Assembly (NCBI RefSeq): GCF_002873135.1
Contig: NZ_MCVI01000003.1
Coordinates: forward strand, 186,001 to 250,000
Length of the DNA stretch: 64,000 bases
Reading direction: 5' to 3'
DNA from: Shewanella sp. 10N.286.48.A6
GTDB taxonomy: Bacteria > Pseudomonadota > Gammaproteobacteria > Enterobacterales > Shewanellaceae
Positions 30,045 through 38,757 of this stretch are shown here, in pieces. The position numbers and the translations under genes are program-made. The first letter of the stretch is position 1. Every line of letters starts with the position of its first letter. The notes below the pieces were generated by a model that saw only the letters and a program-made list of their open reading frames with translations, did no database searches and was not told where the DNA came from.

Positions 30045-30185
30045 ATGAACACTCACGAGCAACAACGCTTTGATTTTCTTTATGAACAACATCTTACCAA
30101 CTTAACACTGCAAGGCAAGCGGCCTGCACTACAAAATACTCACAGCCATATACGTGAGGGCCACCATCTTTCCTTCCACAACTAA
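30045..30185 (+). pseudogene. N-terminal fragment of a tyrosine integrase
   Basis: 46 codons encoding an N-terminus (MNTHEQQRFDFLYEQHLT, then NLTLQGKRPA) that I recall from the integrase-like protein carried by some IS91-type elements in Shewanella. After about residue 28 the sequence leaves the family and stops. Too short for function; it marks past insertion or deletion at this place. Confidence 0.5.
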
Positions 30186-30238
30186 ACTCTCCTTTCCTAT
30201 CAATACAAACACTAATCGTCCAAGCAAAATAATTCTCC

Positions 30239-30267
30239 TTGACACTTTTGAATCTTTTAATTAATTA
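30239..30267 (+). promoter_or_regulatory. Possible promoter of the recombinase module
   Basis: TTGACA at 30239 with TAATTA 17 bp later, about 60 bp before the first recombinase start. The -10 match is weak. Confidence 0.35.
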
Positions 30268-30325
30268 TAACCTAGCTATGGTTGCATTTAAATTTTCGGT
30301 TGTACTTGGAAGGCGTCATTATTAA

Positions 30326-31717
30326 ATGAAAAATTTTGTAAGGATTAAGGGGAGATTGCTTTCTGATGGAATGGCATTGATGAATGTACATACCTCAGAG
30401 TATTACGAGCCATTTAAAGCTTATGTAAGGATGTTGCTAGATAAGGAAGGTGCAACAACCACAACAAAGCAATATGCTGAGCATGTTAGTAGATTTCTCG
30501 ACTTCCTCTATGAATACCAAACTGTAGCTATTGAAAAACAGATGGATATTGATGCAAGCCGCTTATTTGCAAATTATGAAAAGTTTTTAATCAAGGGGAA
30601 ACATAATGAAGATGAGCTGTTAAAGCAAGTCGCCAAAAACCTAAACAAGACAAAAAACACGAGCTATGTAAGTATTTCGCAAGGAATTGAATCCGCACTT
30701 AACTACTTCATGGAAATGCAGTTATTTAATAATGTTCAAGAAGAGCACTTTGATTTTCTGACATACACCTCTGAAATTTCCACAAAACAAAAAGCTAAGA
30801 TGAAGAAAAACTCTTGGCTCTATGCAACCACTAAATTACTGTCCGCATCTAAACCCCAAATTAAAAAGAAGCTCTTCCCTAAAGCAAGTAAGAGAGCGAA
30901 TAAAAATGGTTCAGACAATAATAAAGAAAAGGCATACAGGAGAGCGATCCCTGCCAATAGCAGCATTGACTTTTTTACTCATCATTTGAATGAACAGCAT
31001 TTTGATAAGTTTTCCGTAGTTAGAGATCTGCTGATGTACTCTTTTTTAGCAGCCTCAGGAGTGAGACAGTCTGAGTGCTTACAAATTACCGTTGATGATA
31101 TTGATTTTGATAGAAGAGAAATAAGAATCGTCAACCCATTTACTCGCACTCAAATTGGACTAACTGAAAAAGAAGAAGAGTGTCTTTCTTGGAAAGGAAG
31201 AGTGACTGAAAAAACGTTCTTGATCCAGCCTTTCACACATATATTCTGGGGCTTATTAGAGACATATATAAGCACTCATTACAAAACGAATGTTAATCAT
31301 AGATATCTCTTTCAAAAATTTAATGGCAGACCATTTTTCGCTGCCGACAGGTCTGAAAGAGCCAAAACCTTTAAAAGATATTTAAGAGCAGTAGATGAGG
31401 GTTTAGGCAAACACAACTTACATGGTTTTAGGCACTTATATGGTTTTTATGTCTACAACTATCTTCCAATAGTTAACAGTAAAGGAGAACCTACAGGTGA
31501 ACAAGGAATGCCGCTAGGTTTTGTCAAAATATTAATGGGTCATGCACAAATATCTTCTACAGAAGTATATGCCAGAGAAGATATTGATTTAATAGAGTTT
31601 GTTATAGCTTCAGCAAATTCATATGTTAGAAAAAAAGGGATAACACCTAAGCAACTCTTATCCCAATACTATACAAAACAAATGAAAATGCTAGAAAGTA
31701 AACTAGAGGATCTTTAA
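30326..31717 (+). CDS. Tyrosine recombinase, first of the mobility module (GmtY-like)
   Basis: 463 residues. An N-terminal helical DNA-binding domain (about 20-150) is followed by the catalytic domain with the full residue set: Arg in ASGVRQSECLQ (near residue 246), HxxR as HGFRHLYG (near 369), and GHAQISSTEVYAR carrying the final His and nucleophilic Tyr (about 409-421). It overlaps the next gene by one base (TAATG). Size and order with the following genes fit the Gamma-Mobile-Trio GmtY or Tn554 TnpA; this is by recall, not by search. It is the likeliest mover of the island. Confidence 0.8.
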   Translation: MKNFVRIKGRLLSDGMALMNVHTSEYYEPFKAYVRMLLDKEGATTTTKQYAEHVSRFLDFLYEYQTVAIEKQMDIDASRLFANYEKFLIKGKHNEDELLKQVAKNLNKTKNTSYVSISQGIESALNYFMEMQLFNNVQEEHFDFLTYTSEISTKQKAKMKKNSWLYATTKLLSASKPQIKKKLFPKASKRANKNGSDNNKEKAYRRAIPANSSIDFFTHHLNEQHFDKFSVVRDLLMYSFLAASGVRQSECLQITVDDIDFDRREIRIVNPFTRTQIGLTEKEEECLSWKGRVTEKTFLIQPFTHIFWGLLETYISTHYKTNVNHRYLFQKFNGRPFFAADRSERAKTFKRYLRAVDEGLGKHNLHGFRHLYGFYVYNYLPIVNSKGEPTGEQGMPLGFVKILMGHAQISSTEVYAREDIDLIEFVIASANSYVRKKGITPKQLLSQYYTKQMKMLESKLEDL

Positions 31718-34700
31718 TGGAGTTCCCGATTTATAACACTACTGAAAACTTACAGTTTATTTGCCATAATAATGAAGTTGGTGACAGAGCTATCAAAGCA
31801 TTAAATCTGGCAATGGAGTGCATAAAGAAAGATTTAAACGCTAATAACCTTACGCAACATGACATTGAAAATGAAAGTGCAAGTGCAGCCCTTCCTCGCT
31901 TATCATTGTTTAAGTTTTTTGGTGATATTAGAGCTGTACAAACTGACAAAAAATGGATAGAAGGTATATTTGAGTTATCAAAGTCCAATTATAAGCAAGT
32001 ACGTGTTGAGGTAGTCAAATTCTTACCTCAAGAAGCCAAACATAAAACTATAACGCAAAACCATGCAAGAGCACTAAAGCGAGATCTTCAGCTATTTATA
32101 CATTGTTGCTGGGTTTCAAAATTATTGCTTATTCCCGTTTCATTTAGTCCTCTTCCAACTTTACGCAATAGTCACGGACAACAGTATGAATGGGCTTTTG
32201 ATGCTTACCCTGAGTTGTTAAGGTATATTCGCTCGCCATTTTGTTCAGAGTTAAAAAATCAAAATATTACGGAATATATCAGTGAAAAATCCCTTACAAA
32301 CTTAAACTGGTATGCACATAGATATATTAGAGCCTGTGCAGCATGGGGAGTTGAGGATATAACACCAGATCTTCTCAGCCTCATGAATAACTCCCCCAAA
32401 CAAAAAATTCCAAGAACTTTGGGCTGGTACATAGCTCTTATAGACATGTTGCCAGACAAAGTTCGATATACTATTGCTGATGTTTATGATAAGTCCTCTG
32501 GTGGAGCTTTTGGTAAAACTAATTACAAGAGATCACCTGATTTATCAGTTGAACACTTTCCTCCACTTGTCATCGAGTCTAACCCTAATATTGAAAATTG
32601 GGCAACGATTAGCAATGACTTTGTTAAACAACTGTACGATAAAGGGACTAAATCGTATTACTCGTACTCTCTCGCTATCGGTAAAGTTTTAAAAAAGCTC
32701 ATTGCACAAGAATTACCAGTACCATTAATTCGTGATATCAATAGAGAAGCCCACATTGGCTTGATTAAAGAAGCTCTTAAAAATGGTGTAGGAAAAGAAC
32801 ATTATCGAGAGCAGTTCAGTAAAGTTAGTGATTTTTTCGACTACGTATCACTAATTGAACAAGGTTTTTCAAATCCCATTTCAAAGAAATTAGATCTGCC
32901 AATCGTTAGTAGGCCGAAAGGAACCAACAAAGAAGTCGTTGACGAAGACGTTTTCGCTTCATTTTTATCTTATTTGTATGGTATTGCTGAATGGCTTTGG
33001 TTTATTAGTGAAAGCTATGACAATAAAGTTAGTTTTTTAACAAAGGGTCATAACGATTTACAAAGCATTGAACCTGCCTCGACAGGGTTTCAGCCCTTGG
33101 TTTATATTGAAGGTCAATATAAGCCAATAGATAGGATTCCTAGGCACTTTGTTTCCCCTCTTTTTGGACATAATTCAAAAGATAGTCAATTAACCCAAAC
33201 GTCACTTATGCTTCACTTTATTCACCTAGCTGTAGTTATGGCTGAAACAGGAATACGCCATATGCATCTCAGGTGGCTAGACAAAAACCTGTACGATGAA
33301 AAAGTTGAAAGACTAGACTTTCAAGAGAGATCATACGTGCCCAGCAAACTATATGTGAATACAGATAAATCACATGGGGCATGGGTAGCCGATGTACCCG
33401 AATCTGTCATAGGAATACTCGACAGGCAATTAAGATGGCGGAATAAATATCTCACAGGTAAAGACAGCCCAATACCTTATGACCACTTTGAAAACTCAGA
33501 GTTTGAAGACATTACTCCACTATTTGCTACAGCAAATAGTGCAAGCACAACTTCTGACAACTTTTCTGTAGTCGGTGACGATACTTTCAGAAGACACTTT
33601 AAAAACTTCTTAATCGGTTTTTCATGGTTTTATAAGCAAATAGGATATGTGTCACCACTAGATATTAGCGACTGTGACAGTCTTGAAGGGTGTATGAAAA
33701 AATGGAGAACTACTTCTACAAATTACACACCTCACAGTATGCGATCTCAGGTAGTAACAGATAATATTACAATGCTTCCTCCAAGTGTAATTCAAAGAAT
33801 AACAGGCCATTCAAATGACGCCCATGTCCTTTACTACGCCAAACTAAATGAAAGTTGGGTAGGTAACCAACAAAAAGCTCAAGACGAAGAATTTAAAGAC
33901 TTTATAAGCCCTATGTTTATTGATGCGAAAAGTGATCACTCTGCGCTAACCAGCGCAATGAAAACAGATCCTTTAGGTGCATTAAAAGACTTCGGTGGAA
34001 TTTCATTTGGCACGGGCATAAAAAGTGGACTGAATAAAGTTATGGATGATATTAGAGAAAATAAAGATGTTCATGAAATCATAGCGTTTAACTCAACACA
34101 TATGTGCCCCTTTACTAATAAATGCCCCTCTGACATTGAAAATACAGAATTAAAGGAATTCAAAAATTGCGGTAGTTGTCCATATGCTGTGAAAACAGTA
34201 GATCATCAGCCAGCTATTGCGGCAAAAATAAGAGCATACGCTGATAAATCTGCCGAACTAGAGGAAATAATCAGTTCAGCTAAAGAATCCAACTCTGATC
34301 TATCCATATATCGAGGAGAGATTGCTCTTAAAAAGTTTTATGCAAATGAAATTTCTGCTTGGACCGTTACTGCTACATGTCTTGAACAGATGGCCCATAG
34401 CTTGGAGCACAAAGACAAGTGGCTAGTCGCTAAACCAGAATTTCTAACGAAAAAACTCCAGTCGATGAAATCTTCCAACGAGTTGACAAATACCTTAGTT
34501 CGAATTGAAGAAGCACTTAATAGTGAAGAGTTTTTAACTCCCCAATTAAAAGCAAAAGTTTCACTGTTCCGCAATAAAATACTTGTGCAATCTGGGCAAT
34601 TTCAAAAACTAATATCTGATATCCCAACTGGAAAAAACTTAATATCCGAATTTAAAGGTATCATTAAAGGAATATGTGATATTACGGGGATCAGTGTTAA

Positions 34701-34803
34701 TCAATTGCCAAAAGCTTTAGACGAGCAAAAAGCTGTAATTCCAGACACCTTACAGCACATTATAAGCCTCCCTAGCAGCATTAAAGGGGAATGTAATGAC
34801 TAA
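31717..34803 (+). CDS. Large tyrosine recombinase with zinc-finger-like region (GmtZ-like)
   Basis: 1028 residues. A long N-terminal half of unknown fold is followed by a recombinase domain with TGIRHMHLRWL (Arg I, near residue 511), TPHSMRSQVV (HxxR, near 672) and ITGHSNDAHVLYYAK (His and Tyr, near 695-705). A cysteine cluster (MCPFTNKCPS, then NCGSCPYAV, about 793-828) could bind zinc. The C-terminus is helical. I recall similar ~1000-residue proteins named GmtZ or VPA1269-family. It is translated by overlap with the first recombinase, and its end overlaps the next start at ATGACTAA. Confidence 0.78.
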   Translation: MEFPIYNTTENLQFICHNNEVGDRAIKALNLAMECIKKDLNANNLTQHDIENESASAALPRLSLFKFFGDIRAVQTDKKWIEGIFELSKSNYKQVRVEVVKFLPQEAKHKTITQNHARALKRDLQLFIHCCWVSKLLLIPVSFSPLPTLRNSHGQQYEWAFDAYPELLRYIRSPFCSELKNQNITEYISEKSLTNLNWYAHRYIRACAAWGVEDITPDLLSLMNNSPKQKIPRTLGWYIALIDMLPDKVRYTIADVYDKSSGGAFGKTNYKRSPDLSVEHFPPLVIESNPNIENWATISNDFVKQLYDKGTKSYYSYSLAIGKVLKKLIAQELPVPLIRDINREAHIGLIKEALKNGVGKEHYREQFSKVSDFFDYVSLIEQGFSNPISKKLDLPIVSRPKGTNKEVVDEDVFASFLSYLYGIAEWLWFISESYDNKVSFLTKGHNDLQSIEPASTGFQPLVYIEGQYKPIDRIPRHFVSPLFGHNSKDSQLTQTSLMLHFIHLAVVMAETGIRHMHLRWLDKNLYDEKVERLDFQERSYVPSKLYVNTDKSHGAWVADVPESVIGILDRQLRWRNKYLTGKDSPIPYDHFENSEFEDITPLFATANSASTTSDNFSVVGDDTFRRHFKNFLIGFSWFYKQIGYVSPLDISDCDSLEGCMKKWRTTSTNYTPHSMRSQVVTDNITMLPPSVIQRITGHSNDAHVLYYAKLNESWVGNQQKAQDEEFKDFISPMFIDAKSDHSALTSAMKTDPLGALKDFGGISFGTGIKSGLNKVMDDIRENKDVHEIIAFNSTHMCPFTNKCPSDIENTELKEFKNCGSCPYAVKTVDHQPAIAAKIRAYADKSAELEEIISSAKESNSDLSIYRGEIALKKFYANEISAWTVTATCLEQMAHSLEHKDKWLVAKPEFLTKKLQSMKSSNELTNTLVRIEEALNSEEFLTPQLKAKVSLFRNKILVQSGQFQKLISDIPTGKNLISEFKGIIKGICDITGISVNQLPKALDEQKAVIPDTLQHIISLPSSIKGECND

Positions 34804-35443
34804 AGGGGCAAAGAAAGGAGAAAATCGCTTCAAGACCTCTCAAGAAGCTAGAATACAGGCTAGGCTTCAAAGAATACAAGAAATTGTCATACCAAAAATG
34901 AAGTCTTACTTGGATCTCATACATTTCAAAAATAAAACTAAGTTTCAAAAAATGTGTGCGGAGGTTTTCAATGAAGATCTTCCAGTAAATATGAAAGTAA
35001 TCTCTAGGCGCACAATTGCTAACAGTCCTTATTGGAATGAGCTTGGGCCAATCTATTATCTCCACTATGGTGATGATCAGCATAGCGATTTAGAAACAAT
35101 AAAAGCTAAAGCACTTAATAGCTTTTCTGATATGGAAAAAAGGGAAGAACTTGAGCGCGAAATAAGCAATTTAACCTTACAGAATGAAGCCTTAATTAAG
35201 GCAATTGGAGAAGCCAAACTTAGCTCTACAAGCATAGAAGACAGCAATTCTTTGCAAAAATTAAAACAAGACTTAGATGATCTCATCTGTGTAATTGACT
35301 TTTTGGTCAAAGCTACCGAAGGCATTGTTGTTATAGACAAAGAGAACAACACCATCATCAACATGGCTGATGATTTACACGGGAAGTTGCCTTCTCAATT
35401 TGCAAAAACCTACTTTAAACATATAGGTAACGTAAATGACTAA
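34796..35443 (+). CDS. HTH/coiled-coil accessory protein of the module (GmtX-like)
   Basis: 215 residues, basic N-terminus. An HTH-like segment (VISRRTIANSPYW, near residues 63-75) is followed by a coiled coil (about 110-150). This is the layout of TnpC-type accessory proteins that help two tyrosine recombinases choose orientation. A GGGG site seven bases before the ATG and an eight-base overlap with the preceding gene support translation. GmtX identity is inferred from position and size. Confidence 0.65.
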   Translation: MTKGAKKGENRFKTSQEARIQARLQRIQEIVIPKMKSYLDLIHFKNKTKFQKMCAEVFNEDLPVNMKVISRRTIANSPYWNELGPIYYLHYGDDQHSDLETIKAKALNSFSDMEKREELEREISNLTLQNEALIKAIGEAKLSSTSIEDSNSLQKLKQDLDDLICVIDFLVKATEGIVVIDKENNTIINMADDLHGKLPSQFAKTYFKHIGNVND

Positions 35444-35897
35444 AAAAACGCCATTTGAACGTTATCAAGCCTATGTAACTACCCTCAAAAGCTCTGGTGA
35501 AAAATTTCCTTGCAATAACTTTGGTGATATTAACTTCACTATCGTGGCAAAAGAATGTGGAAATCGTAGACAATGGTTTAGTGAAAACACTAATAAAATA
35601 ATGGGAAATACCAATAAAAAGTTATCTCAAATTATTCAAGAATATGCTAAAACCGTTGGTACAAACCAAAATATACCCAAAAATCCAGAATCAGTTCTAA
35701 ACGATATTTCTGAAAAAGTTAAAAAAGAAAATAGCAGATTATTGAAGTCCTTACAGCAAGCCACAGCAGAGATTGAGAAGTTGCGAGCGCAAGTAGAAGA
35801 ATTAGAGTTCAAAGTGTCCAATATTCAACAAGAATCTGATGAGCGCTATAAAGAAATGTCTGAAAATGGAAGGTCGTTTAGTTATGCTGATTTTTAG
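35436..35897 (+). CDS. Second HTH/coiled-coil protein of the module
   Basis: 153 residues. The N-terminal part (NFTIVAKECGNRRQWFSENT) looks like an HTH, then a long coiled coil (about 85-135, with heptads in ENSRLLKSLQQATAEIEKLR). It overlaps the previous gene by eight bases, with the same ATGACTAA junction, so the four genes form one tightly coupled operon. It is not part of the three-gene set I recall for Gamma-Mobile-Trio elements, and its role is unknown; a paralogue-like partner of the 215-residue protein is the simplest reading. Confidence 0.6.
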   Translation: MTKKTPFERYQAYVTTLKSSGEKFPCNNFGDINFTIVAKECGNRRQWFSENTNKIMGNTNKKLSQIIQEYAKTVGTNQNIPKNPESVLNDISEKVKKENSRLLKSLQQATAEIEKLRAQVEELEFKVSNIQQESDERYKEMSENGRSFSYADF

Positions 35898-36112
35898 GTT
35901 TTGATCAAATCTGACAATCGCATATGTGCCAATCTCAGCAGTTCAACAGTAACTTGCATAGCTTGGTTCAACCAGTTCGATTTTGGATAGAAATGGGTTA
36001 GTGCTTAAACTCAGGTTTTATGGTTCACATTAGGATTAGTATAGTTAATATTCGGAGACTAGCGGGCACTGTTGTTGATAAACTTTAACCAAGGGCCAAA
36101 TTCTCTGAGCCA

Positions 36113-36352
36113 CTACACATCATCATAATAGTCTGAAGTGGGTTTAATGAAGTTTGCATCTAACTGACTAAACCAATGACTAAACTCAGAGCCACTGCTA
36201 TTAATACTATCTGCATCATAATCAGCTAACTCACCAACATAGAAGACGTTCTCTATCGGTATATCGCCAATAATGTCATCTGAGAGCACATAGTGGTCTT
36301 TGTCAGGATGAGTAATAATGAAACTTTGAAGAGTGAAGTTGTTATGTAGTGG
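36113..36352 (-). pseudogene. Remnant of a metallo-beta-lactamase-fold protein
   Basis: About 79 codons remain open to the stop at 36113-36115. The peptide has LQSFIITHPDKDHYVL, matching the HxDxDH-type metal motif (here THPDKDH) of MBL-fold hydrolases, then IENVFYVGEL. The start and the rest of the domain are missing. It lies in the 690-bp stretch between the recombinase module and the gene at 36586, which otherwise holds only debris. Confidence 0.45.
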
Positions 36353-36375
36353 CTAACTAAAACTGGCCACTACAT
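36344..36375. repeat. 10-bp inverted repeat
   Basis: ATGTAGTGGC and its exact complement are 12 bases apart, at the edge of the MBL-fold remnant. The same CCACTACA word recurs near 36109, so it may be a scar of insertion or deletion. Confidence 0.45.
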
Positions 36376-36489
36376 TAAAGCTTACCTAGCTAATTTTTGG
36401 GCAGAAATGTGTTGGCCACGCTAACTTGAAAATAGACCGAAATGAGTTAGGTTACAACCATAGTCTCTTGTTATATGCGAACTATAAAT

Positions 36490-36570
36490 TTAAATGGTAC
36501 ACATCCCAAGTCTATCAGAAACCCCATTAACAGAATAACCACGTTCCGTTATTTGCTTAACGGCTTGTAC
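36490..36570 (-). pseudogene. IS3-family orfA remnant
   Basis: About 26 codons reading VQAVKQITERGYSVNGVSDR and LGMC on the minus strand match the HTH start of IS3-family OrfA proteins (VxxRGYSVxxVxxRLGV). There is no start, no orfB and no terminal inverted repeats nearby, so only a scrap of the element is left. Confidence 0.5.
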
Positions 36571-36585
36571 TTATTCGTTAGGCAT

Positions 36586-36930
36586 TTACTTTTTACCTAC
36601 TAGAGCTAAACCACCGTCTAAATCTCGCACTACTTGATTGCTGTCAGGTAGCCAAGCCACACCAATTAAATTCATTTCTGCATTTAGCTGAGTTACCGTT
36701 GCTTCGTCAGCTGGCAGGGCTAAACGTTTCAAAATTTTTGGTATAGCACTAGCTCCACGATTCCATTCAAAATTAAAGCTTTCATCATCGTGGGTTATTT
36801 GAACTGACGTAAAAGTGTTTCCACTCAAAAACTCTGCGTAGCCATCCTGTGCTTTTAACTGCCAGAGCAAGGATGCCATTGCTTCTACGTCTGTTTCAAT
36901 ACCGTCTGGGGTCTCTTTGATGCTCTTCAT
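36586..36930 (-). CDS. Hypothetical protein downstream of the truncated integrase
   Basis: 114 residues, soluble and acidic, with no recognised motif; the composition (regular alternation of hydrophobic and polar residues, for example TFTSVQITHDDESFNFEW) suggests a real folded protein. Its start overlaps the end of the integrase gene by 35 bp in another frame, so the deletion that cut the integrase may have joined it here. Confidence 0.45.
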   Translation of the reverse strand: MKSIKETPDGIETDVEAMASLLWQLKAQDGYAEFLSGNTFTSVQITHDDESFNFEWNRGASAIPKILKRLALPADEATVTQLNAEMNLIGVAWLPDSNQVVRDLDGGLALVGKK

Positions 36931-37891
36931 CGTTACGATATAACCATAATGATGTCATTAACCCTTTTGAAACCATGATGGTGCGTTCTTTATCGTACTT
37001 ACCAACAATAGTGACGTAATAAATAGGCTGTTCACTTAGCGCAGGATCAACAACATGATTAGCTTCAAAAGTGGCAACCTCATCAGCCCTAAGTCCACAT
37101 TGAACAGCTAAATCTACTCTTAATCTTGGCCCAAGTTTACTTAGTGCATTACTGGTATAAAGTAACTGCAACTCATCTTGATCATATGGTGATAAACTCG
37201 CATCAGTAGATTTTTTCTGTTTGTATTTTTTGGGGATCAATAGATCTGTCGTGGTGACCGTAAAGCCTTTTTCTTCAGCACCATATTGAGTGAACAATAA
37301 ATCAATGTTGCCGTCTTTACGTTTTTTCTTAATCACTTTTGTTTTGTATTTGAAAGGAAGCTTTTCAATGCGGTGTTGCTTTCTAGCCCATTCGTAAAAT
37401 TGACGCACATGGTTGATATACAAATTTGCGGTATCTCTATCAATTTTCTTAGCAAGAACCTGATCAATAAGGTATTTACGGTAACGATAAACAGGTAGCC
37501 AATATTTGGCTTTATCGCTGTCACTCACCGCATATACTTCATGCCAGTCAACGTCATGCGCTTCAATCCATTGTAAAAATAATGACATCGAATTTGCCAA
37601 CGAATTCATCGTTACAAGCGATACCCCACCCAAAGGGTTCTTTTTACCGCCTCGCTTGGGCGGCATAAACAAGCCTTTGAATCTGTGCTCCAAAAATAAG
37701 TTAATTTCTAGTGCATCTAAAACACGCGTTAGTGATAACACCCTTGGAAATCGTTCAATAATATGATCTTGATGAAACATCACCATTCGCTTTCCGCTGT
37801 CATCAACATCAGAAAAATAAGGTAAATTTCCCAAATTAACGGTTTGCTTTACAACTTTTGGTGAATTATCGTTCAAATCATTACGCTCCAT
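36896..37891 (-). pseudogene. Tyrosine integrase, C-terminally truncated
   Basis: 331 residues. The N-terminal SAM-like core-binding domain (about 85-185) and the first part of the catalytic domain, with Arg I in QCGLRADEVATFEA (near residue 263), are present. The HxxR box and catalytic Tyr are missing; the frame ends in a non-homologous tail after LWLYRNDEE. It cannot be an active recombinase as it stands. It is divergent from the type I restriction-modification genes, with an 18-bp direct repeat in the shared upstream region, one copy touching its start codon. Confidence 0.7.
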
Positions 37892-37966
37892 TTAAATACT
37901 GCATAAAATATAAAATCGAAACAATCAATTGCCAACATAAAATGCTATATTTAAATACTGCATAAA
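37890..37966. repeat. Pair of 18-bp direct repeats upstream of the truncated integrase
   Basis: Positions 37890-37907 and 37949-37966 are identical and contain TTTAAATACTGCATAAA, 59 bp apart start to start. They may be operator or integrase arm sites, in the divergent region between the integrase and the half-HsdS gene. Confidence 0.6.
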
Positions 37967-38024
37967 TTCATTGATCTTTACTTATATCTACGTCAATATA
38001 ATTAACGTTAAATTAAATCAGGAT

Positions 38025-38050
38025 CATAAGTGCCTTCAAAAGCACTTATG
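38025..38050. promoter_or_regulatory. 9-bp perfect inverted repeat upstream of the half-HsdS gene
   Basis: CATAAGTGC and GCACTTATG are separated by eight bases, 58 bp before the ATG at 38108. Possible operator; no T-run follows. Confidence 0.45.
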
Positions 38051-38107
38051 CGCTAAATGCGTTTGTCCATAGGCCAATATAAAAGCCAAACAAGGTTATA
38101 GAATCTA

Positions 38108-38713
38108 ATGAATACCAGTATTTATGACGCTACTCATGACACTAGGCTTAGTGATATTGCAGATATCCGTTCAGGCCACCCATTTAGGGGCAGTATAGAG
38201 CCAGATATAAATGGTGATGTGCATGTTGTGCAGGTGCGAAACACAAAAGCCACTGGAGAGATAGTTCAGGATGAAGTAATCACAACCACGCTAACAAGTA
38301 AAAAACAGCCAGACTGGTTAAAGACGGGAGATATACTCTTTGTGGCAAAAGGAGCCAAACATTATTCCGCATTGGTCGAAGATTTACCAAAGCAAACGGT
38401 GTGCTCACCACATTTCTTTTTAGTACGAATAAAACCAGCATTTACAGAGTTAGTAGCGCCAGAATTTATATGCTGGCAACTAAATCAACTCCCTGCACAG
38501 CGCTATTTTCAAACAACGGCTGAAGGCTCGCTTTATTTGAGTGTTCGTAGGCAAATTTTAGAATATGTGCCTATTACAATGCTGCCGATAGAAAAACAGA
38601 GACAATTAACGGCTATGCACCGCTGCGGAGTAAAAGAACAAAAAGTATTACAACAGCTTATTGATAATAGACAAAAACAACTTGAAGCCATTGCCATCAG
38701 TGAGCTTAGCTAA
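38108..38713 (+). CDS. Half-size HsdS-like protein (single target-recognition domain)
   Basis: 201 residues. One TRD-like domain (LSDIADIRSGHPFRG, then KTGDILFVAKG and CSPHFFLVRI) is followed by one short conserved helix (EKQRQLTAMHRC, LQQLIDNRQKQ), that is, one half of a normal specificity subunit. It precedes hsdM by 44 bp. A paralogue with the same layout is at 48799. Two such halves could pair to act as an S dimer, or it may compete with the full HsdS encoded downstream; neither is shown. Confidence 0.75.
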   Translation: MNTSIYDATHDTRLSDIADIRSGHPFRGSIEPDINGDVHVVQVRNTKATGEIVQDEVITTTLTSKKQPDWLKTGDILFVAKGAKHYSALVEDLPKQTVCSPHFFLVRIKPAFTELVAPEFICWQLNQLPAQRYFQTTAEGSLYLSVRRQILEYVPITMLPIEKQRQLTAMHRCGVKEQKVLQQLIDNRQKQLEAIAISELS

Positions 38714-38757
38714 AAATTTAAACAATAAAAGAATTTAACCATTAAGGAATAAAACGA

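Noticed and set aside
30326..31717. Recombinase pair as a RIT (recombinase in trio) element
   Set aside because: RIT elements have three tyrosine recombinases; here only two genes carry the catalytic residues and the other two are HTH/coiled-coil proteins.
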